Assembly: GCA_038526275.1 (NCBI GenBank)
Contig: JBCBGY010000052.1
Span: 1-23,308 of the forward strand
Source of the DNA: 188UL27-1 sp038526275
GTDB taxonomy: Bacteria > Pseudomonadota > Alphaproteobacteria > Rhodobacterales > Rhodobacteraceae
DNA length: 23,308 nucleotides
Reading direction: 5' to 3'
A model generated the notes under the pieces. The model was not told the origin of the DNA. It saw only the letters and a program-made list of their open reading frames with translations, and searched no databases. Shown here piece by piece: positions 8,357 to 15,120 of the stretch (its first letter is position 1; every line of letters starts with the position of its first letter). The translations under genes were made by a program, and so were the position numbers.

Positions 8357-8392
8357 TTGGGTTGTGATGTGTTTCTACCTAAAAAGATAGGT
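8357..8392 (+). promoter_or_regulatory. Candidate promoter with palindromic operator before the Zrg operon
   Basis: ACCTA (8377-8381) and TAGGT (8388-8392) form a perfect dyad around AAAAGA, 35 bp before the start codon. A possible -35 (TTGGGT, 8357-8362) and -10 (TAAAAA, 8380-8385) with a 17-nt spacer would place the dyad over the -10. A repressor such as Zur is an attractive occupant given the genes downstream, but the dyad does not match the alphaproteobacterial Zur box I know (TGTTAT...ATAACA type). Confidence 0.35.
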
Positions 8393-8427
8393 GAAATGCG
8401 CACCGAATACCCAACTGGAGGCTCAAA

Positions 8428-9048
8428 ATGATCAAAAAATTACCCTTGGTGCTCGCCGTTCTGGCGACGCCGACCCTCGCCGAAGAGGTTCGCCAATTGG
8501 ACAGCCATGAACATGGCGTTGGCGAACTCAATATCGCAATAGATGGCAATGCCGTGGTGATGGAGTTTCATGCACCTGGGGCGGACATTGTCGGGTTTGA
8601 ATATACAGCGGAAAGCGCAGCCGACCGGGCCGCCATAGATGATGCGGTGGCTACTCTGGCCAAACCCCTTGAGCTTTTCGTCCTGCCAGCCACCGCCGAA
8701 TGCAGTGTGGTCCAGGCCAGCGCCGAACTTGAAAGTGAAGAAGCCCACGATGAACATCATGAAGCGGGCCATGACGATGATCACGGGCACGAACATCACG
8801 AACATGGCGAAGATCATGCTGACGCCCATGACGATGACCATGCAAATGAGGCCGAGCATACCGAGTTCCATGCAGAATACACCCTGACCTGCGGAAAACC
8901 CGACGCTCTTTCAGAGATTACGTTCGCCTATTTCGAGACTTTCGAGAATGCCCGCGAACTGGAAGTCCAAATCGTCTCGGGCTCCGGGGCCCAGGCTTTC
9001 GAAGTTCCAAGAGAGGATCCAACCCTCGATCTGCGCGGCATGTTCTGA
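8428..9048 (+). CDS. zrgA: ZrgA-like DUF2796 histidine-rich metal-binding protein
   Basis: 206 residues. A signal peptide (1-18, ending PTLA) is followed by the DUF2796 hallmark RQLDSHEHGVGELNIAIDG (22-40). A loop at 107-148 is packed with His, Asp and Glu (HEHHEHGEDH type) and should bind several divalent metal ions; a cysteine on each side (about 92 and 155) could form a disulfide bracketing it. Members of this family, ZrgA of Vibrio, are periplasmic zinc-binding proteins made under zinc shortage. GGAGG at 8417-8421 supports the start. It is the first gene of a four-gene operon. Family assignment is firm; the metal is inferred from family and loop composition. Confidence 0.88.
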   Translation: MIKKLPLVLAVLATPTLAEEVRQLDSHEHGVGELNIAIDGNAVVMEFHAPGADIVGFEYTAESAADRAAIDDAVATLAKPLELFVLPATAECSVVQASAELESEEAHDEHHEAGHDDDHGHEHHEHGEDHADAHDDDHANEAEHTEFHAEYTLTCGKPDALSEITFAYFETFENARELEVQIVSGSGAQAFEVPREDPTLDLRGMF

Positions 9049-9050
9049 AT

Positions 9051-9749
9051 TTGTCCGAACGCGGCACAATTGAACTGAAGGATGCCCGGTTCCGCTGGCC
9101 GGGCAAAGCATCCTTTGCCATTTCGGCACCTGCACTTTCGGTAAAGGCCGGAGAAACGGTTCTGCTCCTTGGTGAGAGCGGGTCTGGCAAGTCCACGCTC
9201 CTGTCTTTGATCTGCGGGACAATCCTGGCCGATAGTGGGGCTGTGACGGTGGCTGGCACCAATCTGGCCACGCTTCCGGGAGGGAAGCGCGACAGGTTCC
9301 GGGCGGAAACGATCGGTGTGATCTTCCAGCAGTTCAATTTGCTGCCATTCGGCTCGGTTCTTGACAATATCATGCTTCCCTTGCGCTTTGCACCGGGGCG
9401 TCGGAAAAGGTGCGAAGATGCACATCAACAAGCCTTGGCGCTTTGCGGAGCCCTGGGACTGCCCAAAGGCATCGGGTCTGTAAAAGCTAGCTCCCTGAGC
9501 GTCGGGCAACAGCAGCGCGTCGCCGTGGCACGTGCCCTGATCGGCAAGCCGCCGATCCTCATTGCAGACGAACCGACTTCCTCGCTTGATGAAACGTCCC
9601 AAGCCAACTTCCTGGACCTTTTGTTCGATCAGGTCCAAGCACAAGGGTCGACGCTACTCATGGTCAGCCACGACCCACGATTGGCAAAGAGATTTGATCG
9701 CGCAGTACAGATGACCGACATTGTCACGGTCGAACGGCAAGCGTCATGA
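9051..9749 (+). CDS. ABC transporter ATPase, LolD/MacB-type (Zrg operon)
   Basis: 232 residues with the full set of ABC motifs: Walker A GESGSGKST (41-49), Q-loop FQQFNLLP (92-99), signature LSVGQQQ (149-155), Walker B ILIADE (169-174), D-loop SSLD and H-loop histidine H207 (MVSHD). The lengths and the FNLLP and VLDNI features place it with LolD/MacB/YbbA-type ATPases that work with FtsX-like permeases. The start used is TTG at 9051, two bases after the zrgA stop, with no good ribosome site, so translation probably couples to zrgA; no ATG lies early enough to keep the first strand. The stop overlaps the permease start (ATGA). Confidence 0.9.
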   Translation: MSERGTIELKDARFRWPGKASFAISAPALSVKAGETVLLLGESGSGKSTLLSLICGTILADSGAVTVAGTNLATLPGGKRDRFRAETIGVIFQQFNLLPFGSVLDNIMLPLRFAPGRRKRCEDAHQQALALCGALGLPKGIGSVKASSLSVGQQQRVAVARALIGKPPILIADEPTSSLDETSQANFLDLLFDQVQAQGSTLLMVSHDPRLAKRFDRAVQMTDIVTVERQAS

Positions 9750-10996
9750 TCCTGCGGCTCGCCTTTGGCTCCTTAATCGCAAGAGCATTGACTGTCGGTA
9801 TGACAGTGCTCGCAATCGGCTTGTCAGTTGCCCTGTTTCTGGGGGTGGAAAAGGTCCGGACCGGCGCGAAATCCAGTTTTGCAGATACGATCTCTGGCAC
9901 GGACCTCATCGTCGGCGCGCGGTCCGGCTCTGTTCAGCTTTTGCTCTATTCGGTCTTCAGGATTGGCAACGCCACGAACAACATCACTTGGGAAAGTTAC
10001 CAAGACATCGCGGCGCAGCCACAGGTAGAGTGGATTGTGCCAATTTCGCTAGGAGACAGTCACCGGCAGTTCCGCGTTATGGGGACCAGTCTGGAGTTCT
10101 TCAGCCGCTACAAATATCGTCAAGGCAGGTCGCTGGATGTTGCAAACGGACAGGTCATGGCCGACCTGTTCGATGCGGTCATTGGCGCGGATGTGGCCGC
10201 GACTTTGGGTTATTCCGTGGGCGATCCGATCGTGGTTGCGCACGGCTTGGCGTCCTTCACCGAACACAAGGATCAACCCTTCCGCATCTCAGGCATTTTG
10301 GAAAAGACCGGCACACCTGTCGACCGAACCGTCATTGTAAGCCTGGAAGCGATTGAGGCCATACATGTCGACTGGCAGAGCGGCGCAAAGATTCCCGGGC
10401 AGTCGACACCAGTGGAGGTGATCCGCCAGATGGATCTGCAGCCCGGGGCGATCACCGCAGCGCTTGTCGGAGTCCAAAGCCCGCTTCAGACATTCGCCCT
10501 GCAGCGCGCGATCAACGAATATCCGGAAGAACCGCTTCTGGCCATCCTGCCTGGCGTTGCGCTGCAAGAACTTTGGGCCATCGTTGGCGTCGCCGAAACC
10601 GCTCTTCTCGGCGTATCCGCTATGGTGGTTGTGACGGCCCTCATCGGCATGATGGCGACCATCTTTTCGAGCCTCAACGAACGCCGCCGAGAGATGGCAA
10701 TCTTCCGAGCCATGGGGGCCCGACCGGGAATTATTGTTGGTCTGCTGGTGCTCGAAGCCATGTTGACTGCCGCGCTCGGAGCGGTGGTCGGGCTATGTTT
10801 GTTGTATGTCGGCCTAGTCATCGCCCAACCCATGATAGACACTGAATATGGGCTATGGCTGCCCATAGGAGCACCATCTCTGCGGGAGTTTTGGGTCATC
10901 GTCGGGGTAGTTGTCGCTAGCGCAATTGTGAGCCTTGTGCCCGCAATCCGCGCCTACCGGCTTTCATTGGCAGATGGTATGGTTGTGCGGATATGA
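9746..10996 (+). CDS. FtsX-family ABC permease (Zrg operon)
   Basis: 416 residues with the MacB/FtsX topology: one membrane helix at 12-32, a large periplasmic domain (about 35-280), then three helices at about 283-306, 329-359 and 381-402. The conserved NERRREMAIFRAMGA segment (311-325) is the cytoplasmic coupling loop contacting the ATPase. The start overlaps the ATPase stop by 4 nt and the end overlaps the DUF3299 gene by 4 nt. FtsX-type proteins commonly extrude lipoproteins or drugs or transmit force rather than import ions, so its part in metal handling is not obvious from the family alone. Confidence 0.9.
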   Translation: MILRLAFGSLIARALTVGMTVLAIGLSVALFLGVEKVRTGAKSSFADTISGTDLIVGARSGSVQLLLYSVFRIGNATNNITWESYQDIAAQPQVEWIVPISLGDSHRQFRVMGTSLEFFSRYKYRQGRSLDVANGQVMADLFDAVIGADVAATLGYSVGDPIVVAHGLASFTEHKDQPFRISGILEKTGTPVDRTVIVSLEAIEAIHVDWQSGAKIPGQSTPVEVIRQMDLQPGAITAALVGVQSPLQTFALQRAINEYPEEPLLAILPGVALQELWAIVGVAETALLGVSAMVVVTALIGMMATIFSSLNERRREMAIFRAMGARPGIIVGLLVLEAMLTAALGAVVGLCLLYVGLVIAQPMIDTEYGLWLPIGAPSLREFWVIVGVVVASAIVSLVPAIRAYRLSLADGMVVRI

Positions 10997-11514
10997 AGAG
11001 TTTCGATCGGACATCGCCTACTCGGCGGACAGCCTTGGCACTTGGTTTGACCAGCGTAGCCGCGCCCCGACTGGCGCTTGGCGCAACAGCGCGTGAAATC
11101 ACCTGGGAGGAGCTTATCCCACCTGGTGTGCCTTACTCCCAGATCATCGGCGAAGGTGAGCTGGACGAAGTAAACGACACGTGGAACCCGATCTACGATG
11201 AGAACGGCGCCAAGCTCAACGAGGCGCTGAATGGTGCCCTTATCAGAATGCCGGGCTACATCATCCCGATGGAACTTGGTGCCGATGGTGTGACAAGCTT
11301 TCTCCTCGTTCCCTATGTTGGCGCCTGCATCCACACGCCGCCCCCGCCGTCCAACCAGCTTGTCTTTGTCACAAGCAAAGTCCCGTGGCCGAGCAATCAG
11401 CTTTGGGACCCCGTCTGGGTCACAGGGGTCATGCAGACGCAAATGCAATCCACGGAGCTTGGCGAGACGGGCTATGCGTTGGCCGCCGATGAAATGGAAA
11501 CCTATGAATGGTAA
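10993..11514 (+). CDS. DUF3299 periplasmic protein (Zrg operon)
   Basis: 173 residues. The N-terminus (RTSPTRRTALALGL, then hydrophobic residues and LALGATA near 27-33) looks like a twin-arginine or Sec signal. The mature part is DUF3299: ITWEELIPPG (36-45), a GYIIPME strand (88-94), PYVGACIHTPPPPSNQ (107-122) with a single cysteine and histidine (C112, H114) that could bind metal, and a closing VWVTGVM. DUF3299 proteins often accompany DUF2796 and a MacB-type transporter, as here. Function is unknown. It starts inside the permease stop (ATGA), and it is the last gene of the operon. Confidence 0.85.
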   Translation: MKSFDRTSPTRRTALALGLTSVAAPRLALGATAREITWEELIPPGVPYSQIIGEGELDEVNDTWNPIYDENGAKLNEALNGALIRMPGYIIPMELGADGVTSFLLVPYVGACIHTPPPPSNQLVFVTSKVPWPSNQLWDPVWVTGVMQTQMQSTELGETGYALAADEMETYEW

Positions 11515-11835
11515 CCTTGAGTTTTGAAACGATTTGATTGACGCTACGCCTGCGGTGAGCAGACGCTGCGTGATAGCCCAGATTTCGTCCAACCTGTTGG
11601 GCTTTCCCTGCGAAAAACTCCTCCGAGTAAAAAGCCCATTCTGGCCCTGTTTGATGGCCCGTCACAGATTGTGAGAGATTCTCGGTTTCTGTGAGAATAT
11701 CGATATTTCTTCCACAAGATTTGTTCGACCTGAACAAACCCTCGATTGACCAATCACAGCAATAGTATCTTTATTCCAGGAGCCCTGCCCCACTCCTCCT
11801 CCTTTGTACAGACTCACCAAAACCAGGTAATCCTC
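11515..11835. promoter_or_regulatory. Intergenic region with palindromes before the cold-shock gene
   Basis: No gene is seen in these 321 bp. Near the left end AGCCCA (11575-11580) and TGGGCT (11598-11603) could form a weak terminator stem for the Zrg operon. Further right come a 12-bp perfect palindrome AATATCGATATT (11696-11707) and the dyad TTGTTC-N5-GAACAA (11721-11737). A possible -35 (TTGACC, 11746-11751) is followed at 18 nt by TTTATT (11770-11775). This would give a 5' leader of about 60 bases before the leader ORF at 11836. Confidence 0.4.
11721..11737. promoter_or_regulatory. 17-bp dyad, candidate operator
   Basis: TTGTTC (11721-11726) and GAACAA (11732-11737) are exact complements around GACCT, ending 8 bp before a possible -35 element. 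The spacing between GTTC and GAAC differs from both known LexA box types, so I do not assign a regulator. Confidence 0.4.
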
Positions 11836-11895
11836 ATGAATTGTCGCAAAGACTACGACAAATTGTCAAAAATACCGTTAAGCCAGATTTTCTAG
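11836..11895 (+). CDS. 19-codon leader ORF upstream of the cold-shock gene
   Basis: ATG at 11836 opens a 19-residue frame (MNCRKDYDKLSKIPLSQIF) that stops with TAG at 11893-11895, two bases before the ATG at 11898 of the cold-shock gene. An AGG at 11824-11826 is nine bases upstream. The downstream ATG has no ribosome site of its own, so ribosomes finishing this ORF could restart there. I recognise no similarity for the peptide, and it may act only through its translation. Confidence 0.4.
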   Translation: MNCRKDYDKLSKIPLSQIF

Positions 11896-11897
11896 TC

Positions 11898-12464
11898 ATG
11901 GCACACGACGACAACCAAACGAAGCGATTTGAGCATGACGCAAGCGATACCCAGAATGGCATCTGTATTACCGGCAAAATAAAGTGGTTCGATCTGCAAA
12001 AAGGGTTTGGGTTCATAGTTTCGGACAGTTTTGAGGAGGACATCCTGCTTCACGCCAACGTACTTCGGAAGTTTGGACAGAACTCAATAGCTAAGGACTC
12101 AGCAATCCGCGTTATTGCCCAAGAGACCCTGCGGGGATACCAGGCCGTAGATGTATTACGCGTCGAACCGCCATTGCCGCTGGATGGGTTTAGCTGCGGA
12201 TTGTCCGAATATGTTGACCACTCTTTGCCGCTCCAACCTGCGCGGGTCAGATGGTTCGACAAGTCAAAGGGTTACGGTTTTGCAAACGTTTTTGGCAGCA
12301 GCGAAGATGTTTTCATTCTCGCGGAAGTACTTCATCGATCTGGACTATCCGATTTGCAGCCTGGAGAGGCGGTCTCGCTACGCTCTGTGGTAGGTTTGCG
12401 TGGACTGATGGCGAACCAAGTCACATCTTGGGAAGCACCGCTTCGTGCCGAGGCAGAAGATTAA
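11898..12464 (+). CDS. Tandem cold-shock-domain RNA-binding protein
   Basis: 188 residues from ATG 11898. Cold-shock domain 1 spans about 23-89 with GKIKWFD, RNP1 KGFGFI (35-40) and RNP2 DILLH (48-52); domain 2 spans about 114-178 with ARVRWFD, RNP1 KGYGFA (124-129) and a changed RNP2 DVFIL (137-141) lacking the histidine. This two-domain form is common in Rhodobacterales, where single-domain CspA homologues coexist with it. Such proteins bind single-stranded RNA or DNA and melt structure. The same frame stays open to a TTG at 11841, giving 207 residues, but family start (short acidic lead, then the first domain) favours 11898. It converges with the XRE regulator. Confidence 0.88.
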   Translation: MAHDDNQTKRFEHDASDTQNGICITGKIKWFDLQKGFGFIVSDSFEEDILLHANVLRKFGQNSIAKDSAIRVIAQETLRGYQAVDVLRVEPPLPLDGFSCGLSEYVDHSLPLQPARVRWFDKSKGYGFANVFGSSEDVFILAEVLHRSGLSDLQPGEAVSLRSVVGLRGLMANQVTSWEAPLRAEAED

Positions 12465-12481
12465 CGAGGGCAATTCCTTGC

Positions 12482-12521
12482 GGCTAAAATATTGGTCCTT
12501 TTTTGGCCCGATAGTTTAGCC
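12482..12521. terminator. Hairpin between convergent genes
   Basis: GGCTAAA (12482-12488) pairs with TTTAGCC (12515-12521), and an inner imperfect stem GGTCC/GGCCC flanks a TTTTTT loop. It covers the 51-bp gap and the stop codon of the minus-strand gene, so it could serve both transcripts. The inner stem has a mismatch, so confidence is limited. Confidence 0.4.
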
Positions 12522-13328
12522 CAGATCATAAATCTGCTCCATATCTTCTAAAATTACTTTCACTCTCGTCGGCGTCTCATCAGATTTCCTGAAGATCGGC
12601 TGACGCCTGACATTCAAAGCGGCTGAAAGACTATCGCCAATGTAATTCAGCACCGTCGCCGATTTCATTAACCTACGCCCATCAGTGATTGCGGATACAG
12701 ATTTTTTATGGCCGGGAAAGTAGGTTGGTGATCCATAGGATCCGTATTTTAGAGCTGTAATTGTATAATGTACCGAACCATATTGGTTATCAATAATCAG
12801 AACACCACCGGCTTGATGTATTGCGACACCAGTGATCAACAGCCTTTCGCCGAAACGCTCCAGATCGCCGTCCTTTTTCACGCGGGTCGGCGTTGCATAT
12901 ACTCGGGTCACCCTTGTATCATCTAGCGTACAGACATGAAATAAATGGCAAGCATAATCGAAATTGCACGGCAATAAGGGGCGCCATTCCTCATAAAATC
13001 CATCCGGAAAGTTGATCATCGACGCAGGTTGCGGGTTTCCCAGAATACTCGACGGAAAAGCGTTGCGGTTTATGGTCTGATAGCTTTCAAAGTCTGTTGT
13101 GAGGATCCTTGCATCTACCCCAAAAAATACGCAAATCGCTTGAAGAACATCGGGGCGTGGAAAAGACTGAGACTGCAGAAAACGATTTAGCTGCGTGCCA
13201 TGAATGGCGAGTTCCTTGCATATTTCGGCCTGCGATTTCCCACTTTCGGCAATGAGCCGACCGAGGTTGGCTCCAAAGTGTAATCTCGTTTCAGGGTCCG
13301 ATAAAGCTTTTCGAGTCCTATCACTCAT
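12516..13328 (-). CDS. XRE-family helix-turn-helix regulator with C-terminal sensor part
   Basis: 270 residues. Residues about 18-76 are a Cro/CI-type helix-turn-helix (LGRLIAESGKSQAEICKELAIHGTQLNRFLQ, then FPRPDVLQAICVFFGVD). The remainder (about 90-270) has no motif I can name; it is mixed alpha/beta with a beta-rich centre and is typical in length for regulators with a ligand-sensing tail found in this order. By eye the gene is more AT-rich than its neighbours. The start overlaps the stop of a 63-codon open frame (ATGA), with no clear ribosome site. Target genes unknown. Confidence 0.82.
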   Translation of the reverse strand: MSDRTRKALSDPETRLHFGANLGRLIAESGKSQAEICKELAIHGTQLNRFLQSQSFPRPDVLQAICVFFGVDARILTTDFESYQTINRNAFPSSILGNPQPASMINFPDGFYEEWRPLLPCNFDYACHLFHVCTLDDTRVTRVYATPTRVKKDGDLERFGERLLITGVAIHQAGGVLIIDNQYGSVHYTITALKYGSYGSPTYFPGHKKSVSAITDGRRLMKSATVLNYIGDSLSAALNVRRQPIFRKSDETPTRVKVILEDMEQIYDLG

Positions 13329-13516
13329 AGATCTTTAGGGGCACGGAAATGATGGCCGTACGAACTTTCGATTTCTCGCTGTTTTGCGTGGCCATGTTTT
13401 AAGCGCTTTCCTGAGGTGATCAAGGGCACTAAACCCATAGGGTGAATTTCGCCGATAGCGCGGAATAAAGGCCCTCTTGACCGGTTCACATGACTTTTGA
13501 GGCGCTGGGTTGTCAT
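13325..13516 (-). CDS. Possible 63-residue basic protein upstream of the XRE gene
   Basis: This minus-strand frame (begins MTTQRLKSHVNRSRG, ends RAPKDL) overlaps the XRE start by 4 nt, the arrangement of translationally coupled genes. It is rich in Arg, Lys and His and has no domain I recognise, no signal peptide and no membrane segment. The central IHPMGLVPLITSGKR stretch looks less random than the ends. It may be a real small gene, a leader of the regulator, or a fragment of a decayed element. Confidence 0.3.
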   Translation of the reverse strand: MTTQRLKSHVNRSRGPLFRAIGEIHPMGLVPLITSGKRLKHGHAKQREIESSYGHHFRAPKDL

Positions 13517-13564
13517 TTTTCTCGATAAGTTGTGTGGACAGGACGGCGCCGGAGCCAGCCGGGC

Positions 13565-14026
13565 CTAGATTGGTAGTGCCGTCGTCTCTTTGATGTCTTC
13601 CATGACAAAACTGGCCGATACGTCTGCGATGGGTACTTTCGCAATGAGGCGCTGATAGAACCTGTCATAGGCCGGAACGTCCGCCACGCGGACGCGCAGG
13701 ATGTAGTCCAGATCTCCGGTCATGCGTTGTGCCGCTATGACCTCCGGCATTTCGCGGACAGCTTGGCGAAAGGCAGTCAGCCATGTTGCGCTGTGGTCAT
13801 TGGTCCGGATCAAGACGAAGACCTGTAAAGCCAGCCCAACGGCGGCAGCCTCAATGATGGCAACCCGTTTCAGTAAGATACCATCCGCTTCCAGGCGTTT
13901 GATCCGTCGCCAACAGGCATTGCGGGACAAATGTACAAGATCGGCAACCGCATCCACGCTCAGCGCCGCGTCCTGCTGCAGTATCGTCAAAAGCTTACGG
14001 TCTATATTGTCAAGTTTTGCGACCAT
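13565..14026 (-). CDS. Lrp/AsnC-family transcriptional regulator
   Basis: 153 residues from the ATG at 14026, the usual length for the family; the frame stays open to 14119, but the extra residues do not look like this family. Residues 4-60 are the AsnC-type winged helix (LDNIDRKLLTILQQDAALSVDAVADLVHLSRNACWRRIKRLE), residues 66-150 the RAM effector domain (LQVFVLIRT, MTGDLDYILRVRV, SFVMEDIKETTALPI). The RAM domain forms octamers and usually senses an amino acid. It is transcribed away from the DUF6356/GATase pair, so autoregulation and control of that pair from the shared 105-bp region are likely. Confidence 0.9.
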   Translation of the reverse strand: MVAKLDNIDRKLLTILQQDAALSVDAVADLVHLSRNACWRRIKRLEADGILLKRVAIIEAAAVGLALQVFVLIRTNDHSATWLTAFRQAVREMPEVIAAQRMTGDLDYILRVRVADVPAYDRFYQRLIAKVPIADVSASFVMEDIKETTALPI

Positions 14027-14040
14027 TGGTGGGAAATTAT

Positions 14041-14058
14041 TCACAAATTGATCACAAA
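14041..14058. promoter_or_regulatory. Phased direct repeat, candidate Lrp-family operator
   Basis: TCACAAA occurs at 14041-14047 and again at 14052-14058, an 11-bp period, so both copies lie on one face of the helix. The site is 15 bp upstream of the lrp start and 74 bp before the DUF6356 start. Lrp-family proteins bind AT-rich phased sites, which fits, but no match to a known consensus is claimed. Confidence 0.4.
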
Positions 14059-14131
14059 GGAAAGACAAATTGGGACAGATGGAGCCGGAGCGCGATGTAT
14101 TCTGCTCAGGGCAGCACAATCAGGAGGAACC

Positions 14132-14344
14132 ATGACGCGCTTTTTGACCCGAATTTTTATTGATCACCCGCGATCCGTCGATGAGACCTATTTCCAGCAT
14201 ATGTGCTTTGCAGGTTTGTTCGCGTCCCGTTTGCTGGCAGCCGGGGGCGCCGCGCTTATACATGCGCTTATTCCCAGCCTGTTTGAAGAGACGGCAAGCC
14301 GCATGATCGGCGAGATGCATGAACGCCTTTCTAGGCGCGGCTGA
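14132..14344 (+). CDS. DUF6356 small membrane protein
   Basis: 70 residues from ATG 14132, with a strong AGGAGG site at 14122-14127. The family hallmark is near the start: FIDHPRSVDETYFQHM (9-24). A hydrophobic stretch (about 25-50, FAGLFASRLLAAGGAALIHALIP) forms one or two short membrane segments, followed by a charged tail EETASRMIGEMHERLSRRG. Function is unknown. The stop shares ATGA with the glutamine amidotransferase start, so the two are co-translated; both are divergent from an Lrp regulator. Confidence 0.82.
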   Translation: MTRFLTRIFIDHPRSVDETYFQHMCFAGLFASRLLAAGGAALIHALIPSLFEETASRMIGEMHERLSRRG

Positions 14345-15120
14345 TGTGTCGCCTTGCCGCATATTTGGGGTCGCCGCGTCCTTTGGCAGAGATCGTCATT
14401 GACCCAGACCATTCACTGATTGCGCAAAGCCAAGAGGCGCTTGAGGCAAAGCTTTCGGTAAACGGAGACGGGTTCGGCATTGCCTGGTATGGGGACAGGC
14501 CCGATCCTGGTCTTTACAAAGACGTCTTACCAGCATGGTCAGATACCAACCTGCTAAGCCTTTGCCGACATATCTCGTCTTCCCTGTTTCTAGCGCATGT
14601 CCGCGCATCTACCGAAGGCGAGACGGCACGGGCAAACTGCCATCCTTTCACCCATGGAGCCTGGAGTTTCATGCACAATGGCCAAATCGGCTCGTTTGCG
14701 GCTTTGCGTCGGAGTCTGGAGGCGAGGCTCCCGGATGATCTCTATGCCCTTCGGCGGGGCAGTACGGATTCTGAGCTGATATTTCTGCTGCTTCTCAACG
14801 CTGGGCTTGTGGAAACGCCAGAGATGGCATGCAGGATGGTGATTTCTCAGCTGACTCAAACAGCTCGGCAGGTTGGTGTGGCACCGTTCATCCGTCAGAC
14901 ATGTGTATTCTCGGACGGCGAAAGTCTCTTCGCCTTTCGTTACGCCAGCGACAATCGATGCCCCACGTTATATGTTTCGCGAAGCTTTGCGGGTGGCGGG
15001 TTGGTGGTGGCGTCTGAACCATTGGACGGCAATCCAAGCCATTGGGAAGAGATTGAGCCAAACCAGCTTGTCCGCTTGGACCTGACGCAAGAAACCGTCT
15101 TTGACTTAAATGCGGCATAG
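14344..15120 (+). CDS. Class II glutamine amidotransferase, EgtC/YafJ-type
   Basis: 258 residues. The N-terminal cysteine of MCRLAAYLG (C2, exposed after Met removal) is the Ntn nucleophile; NGDGFGIAWY (40-49), HVRAST (about 87-92), NCHPFTHG and the glycine-aspartate/asparagine oxyanion segment FMHNGQIG follow the family order. It should hydrolyse glutamine or a gamma-glutamyl amide, possibly as the gamma-glutamyl hydrolase EgtC does, but no ergothioneine genes (egtB, egtD) are near. There is no separate synthase domain. It runs stop-to-stop against the glutathione S-transferase (TAG at 15118-15120, TTA at 15121-15123) with no room for a terminator between them. Confidence 0.9.
   Translation: MCRLAAYLGSPRPLAEIVIDPDHSLIAQSQEALEAKLSVNGDGFGIAWYGDRPDPGLYKDVLPAWSDTNLLSLCRHISSSLFLAHVRASTEGETARANCHPFTHGAWSFMHNGQIGSFAALRRSLEARLPDDLYALRRGSTDSELIFLLLLNAGLVETPEMACRMVISQLTQTARQVGVAPFIRQTCVFSDGESLFAFRYASDNRCPTLYVSRSFAGGGLVVASEPLDGNPSHWEEIEPNQLVRLDLTQETVFDLNAA

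Noticed and set aside
11721..11737. LexA box
   Set aside because: The alphaproteobacterial box is a direct repeat GTTC-N7-GTTC and the Gram-positive one has GAAC-N4-GTTC; this is GTTC-N5-GAAC.
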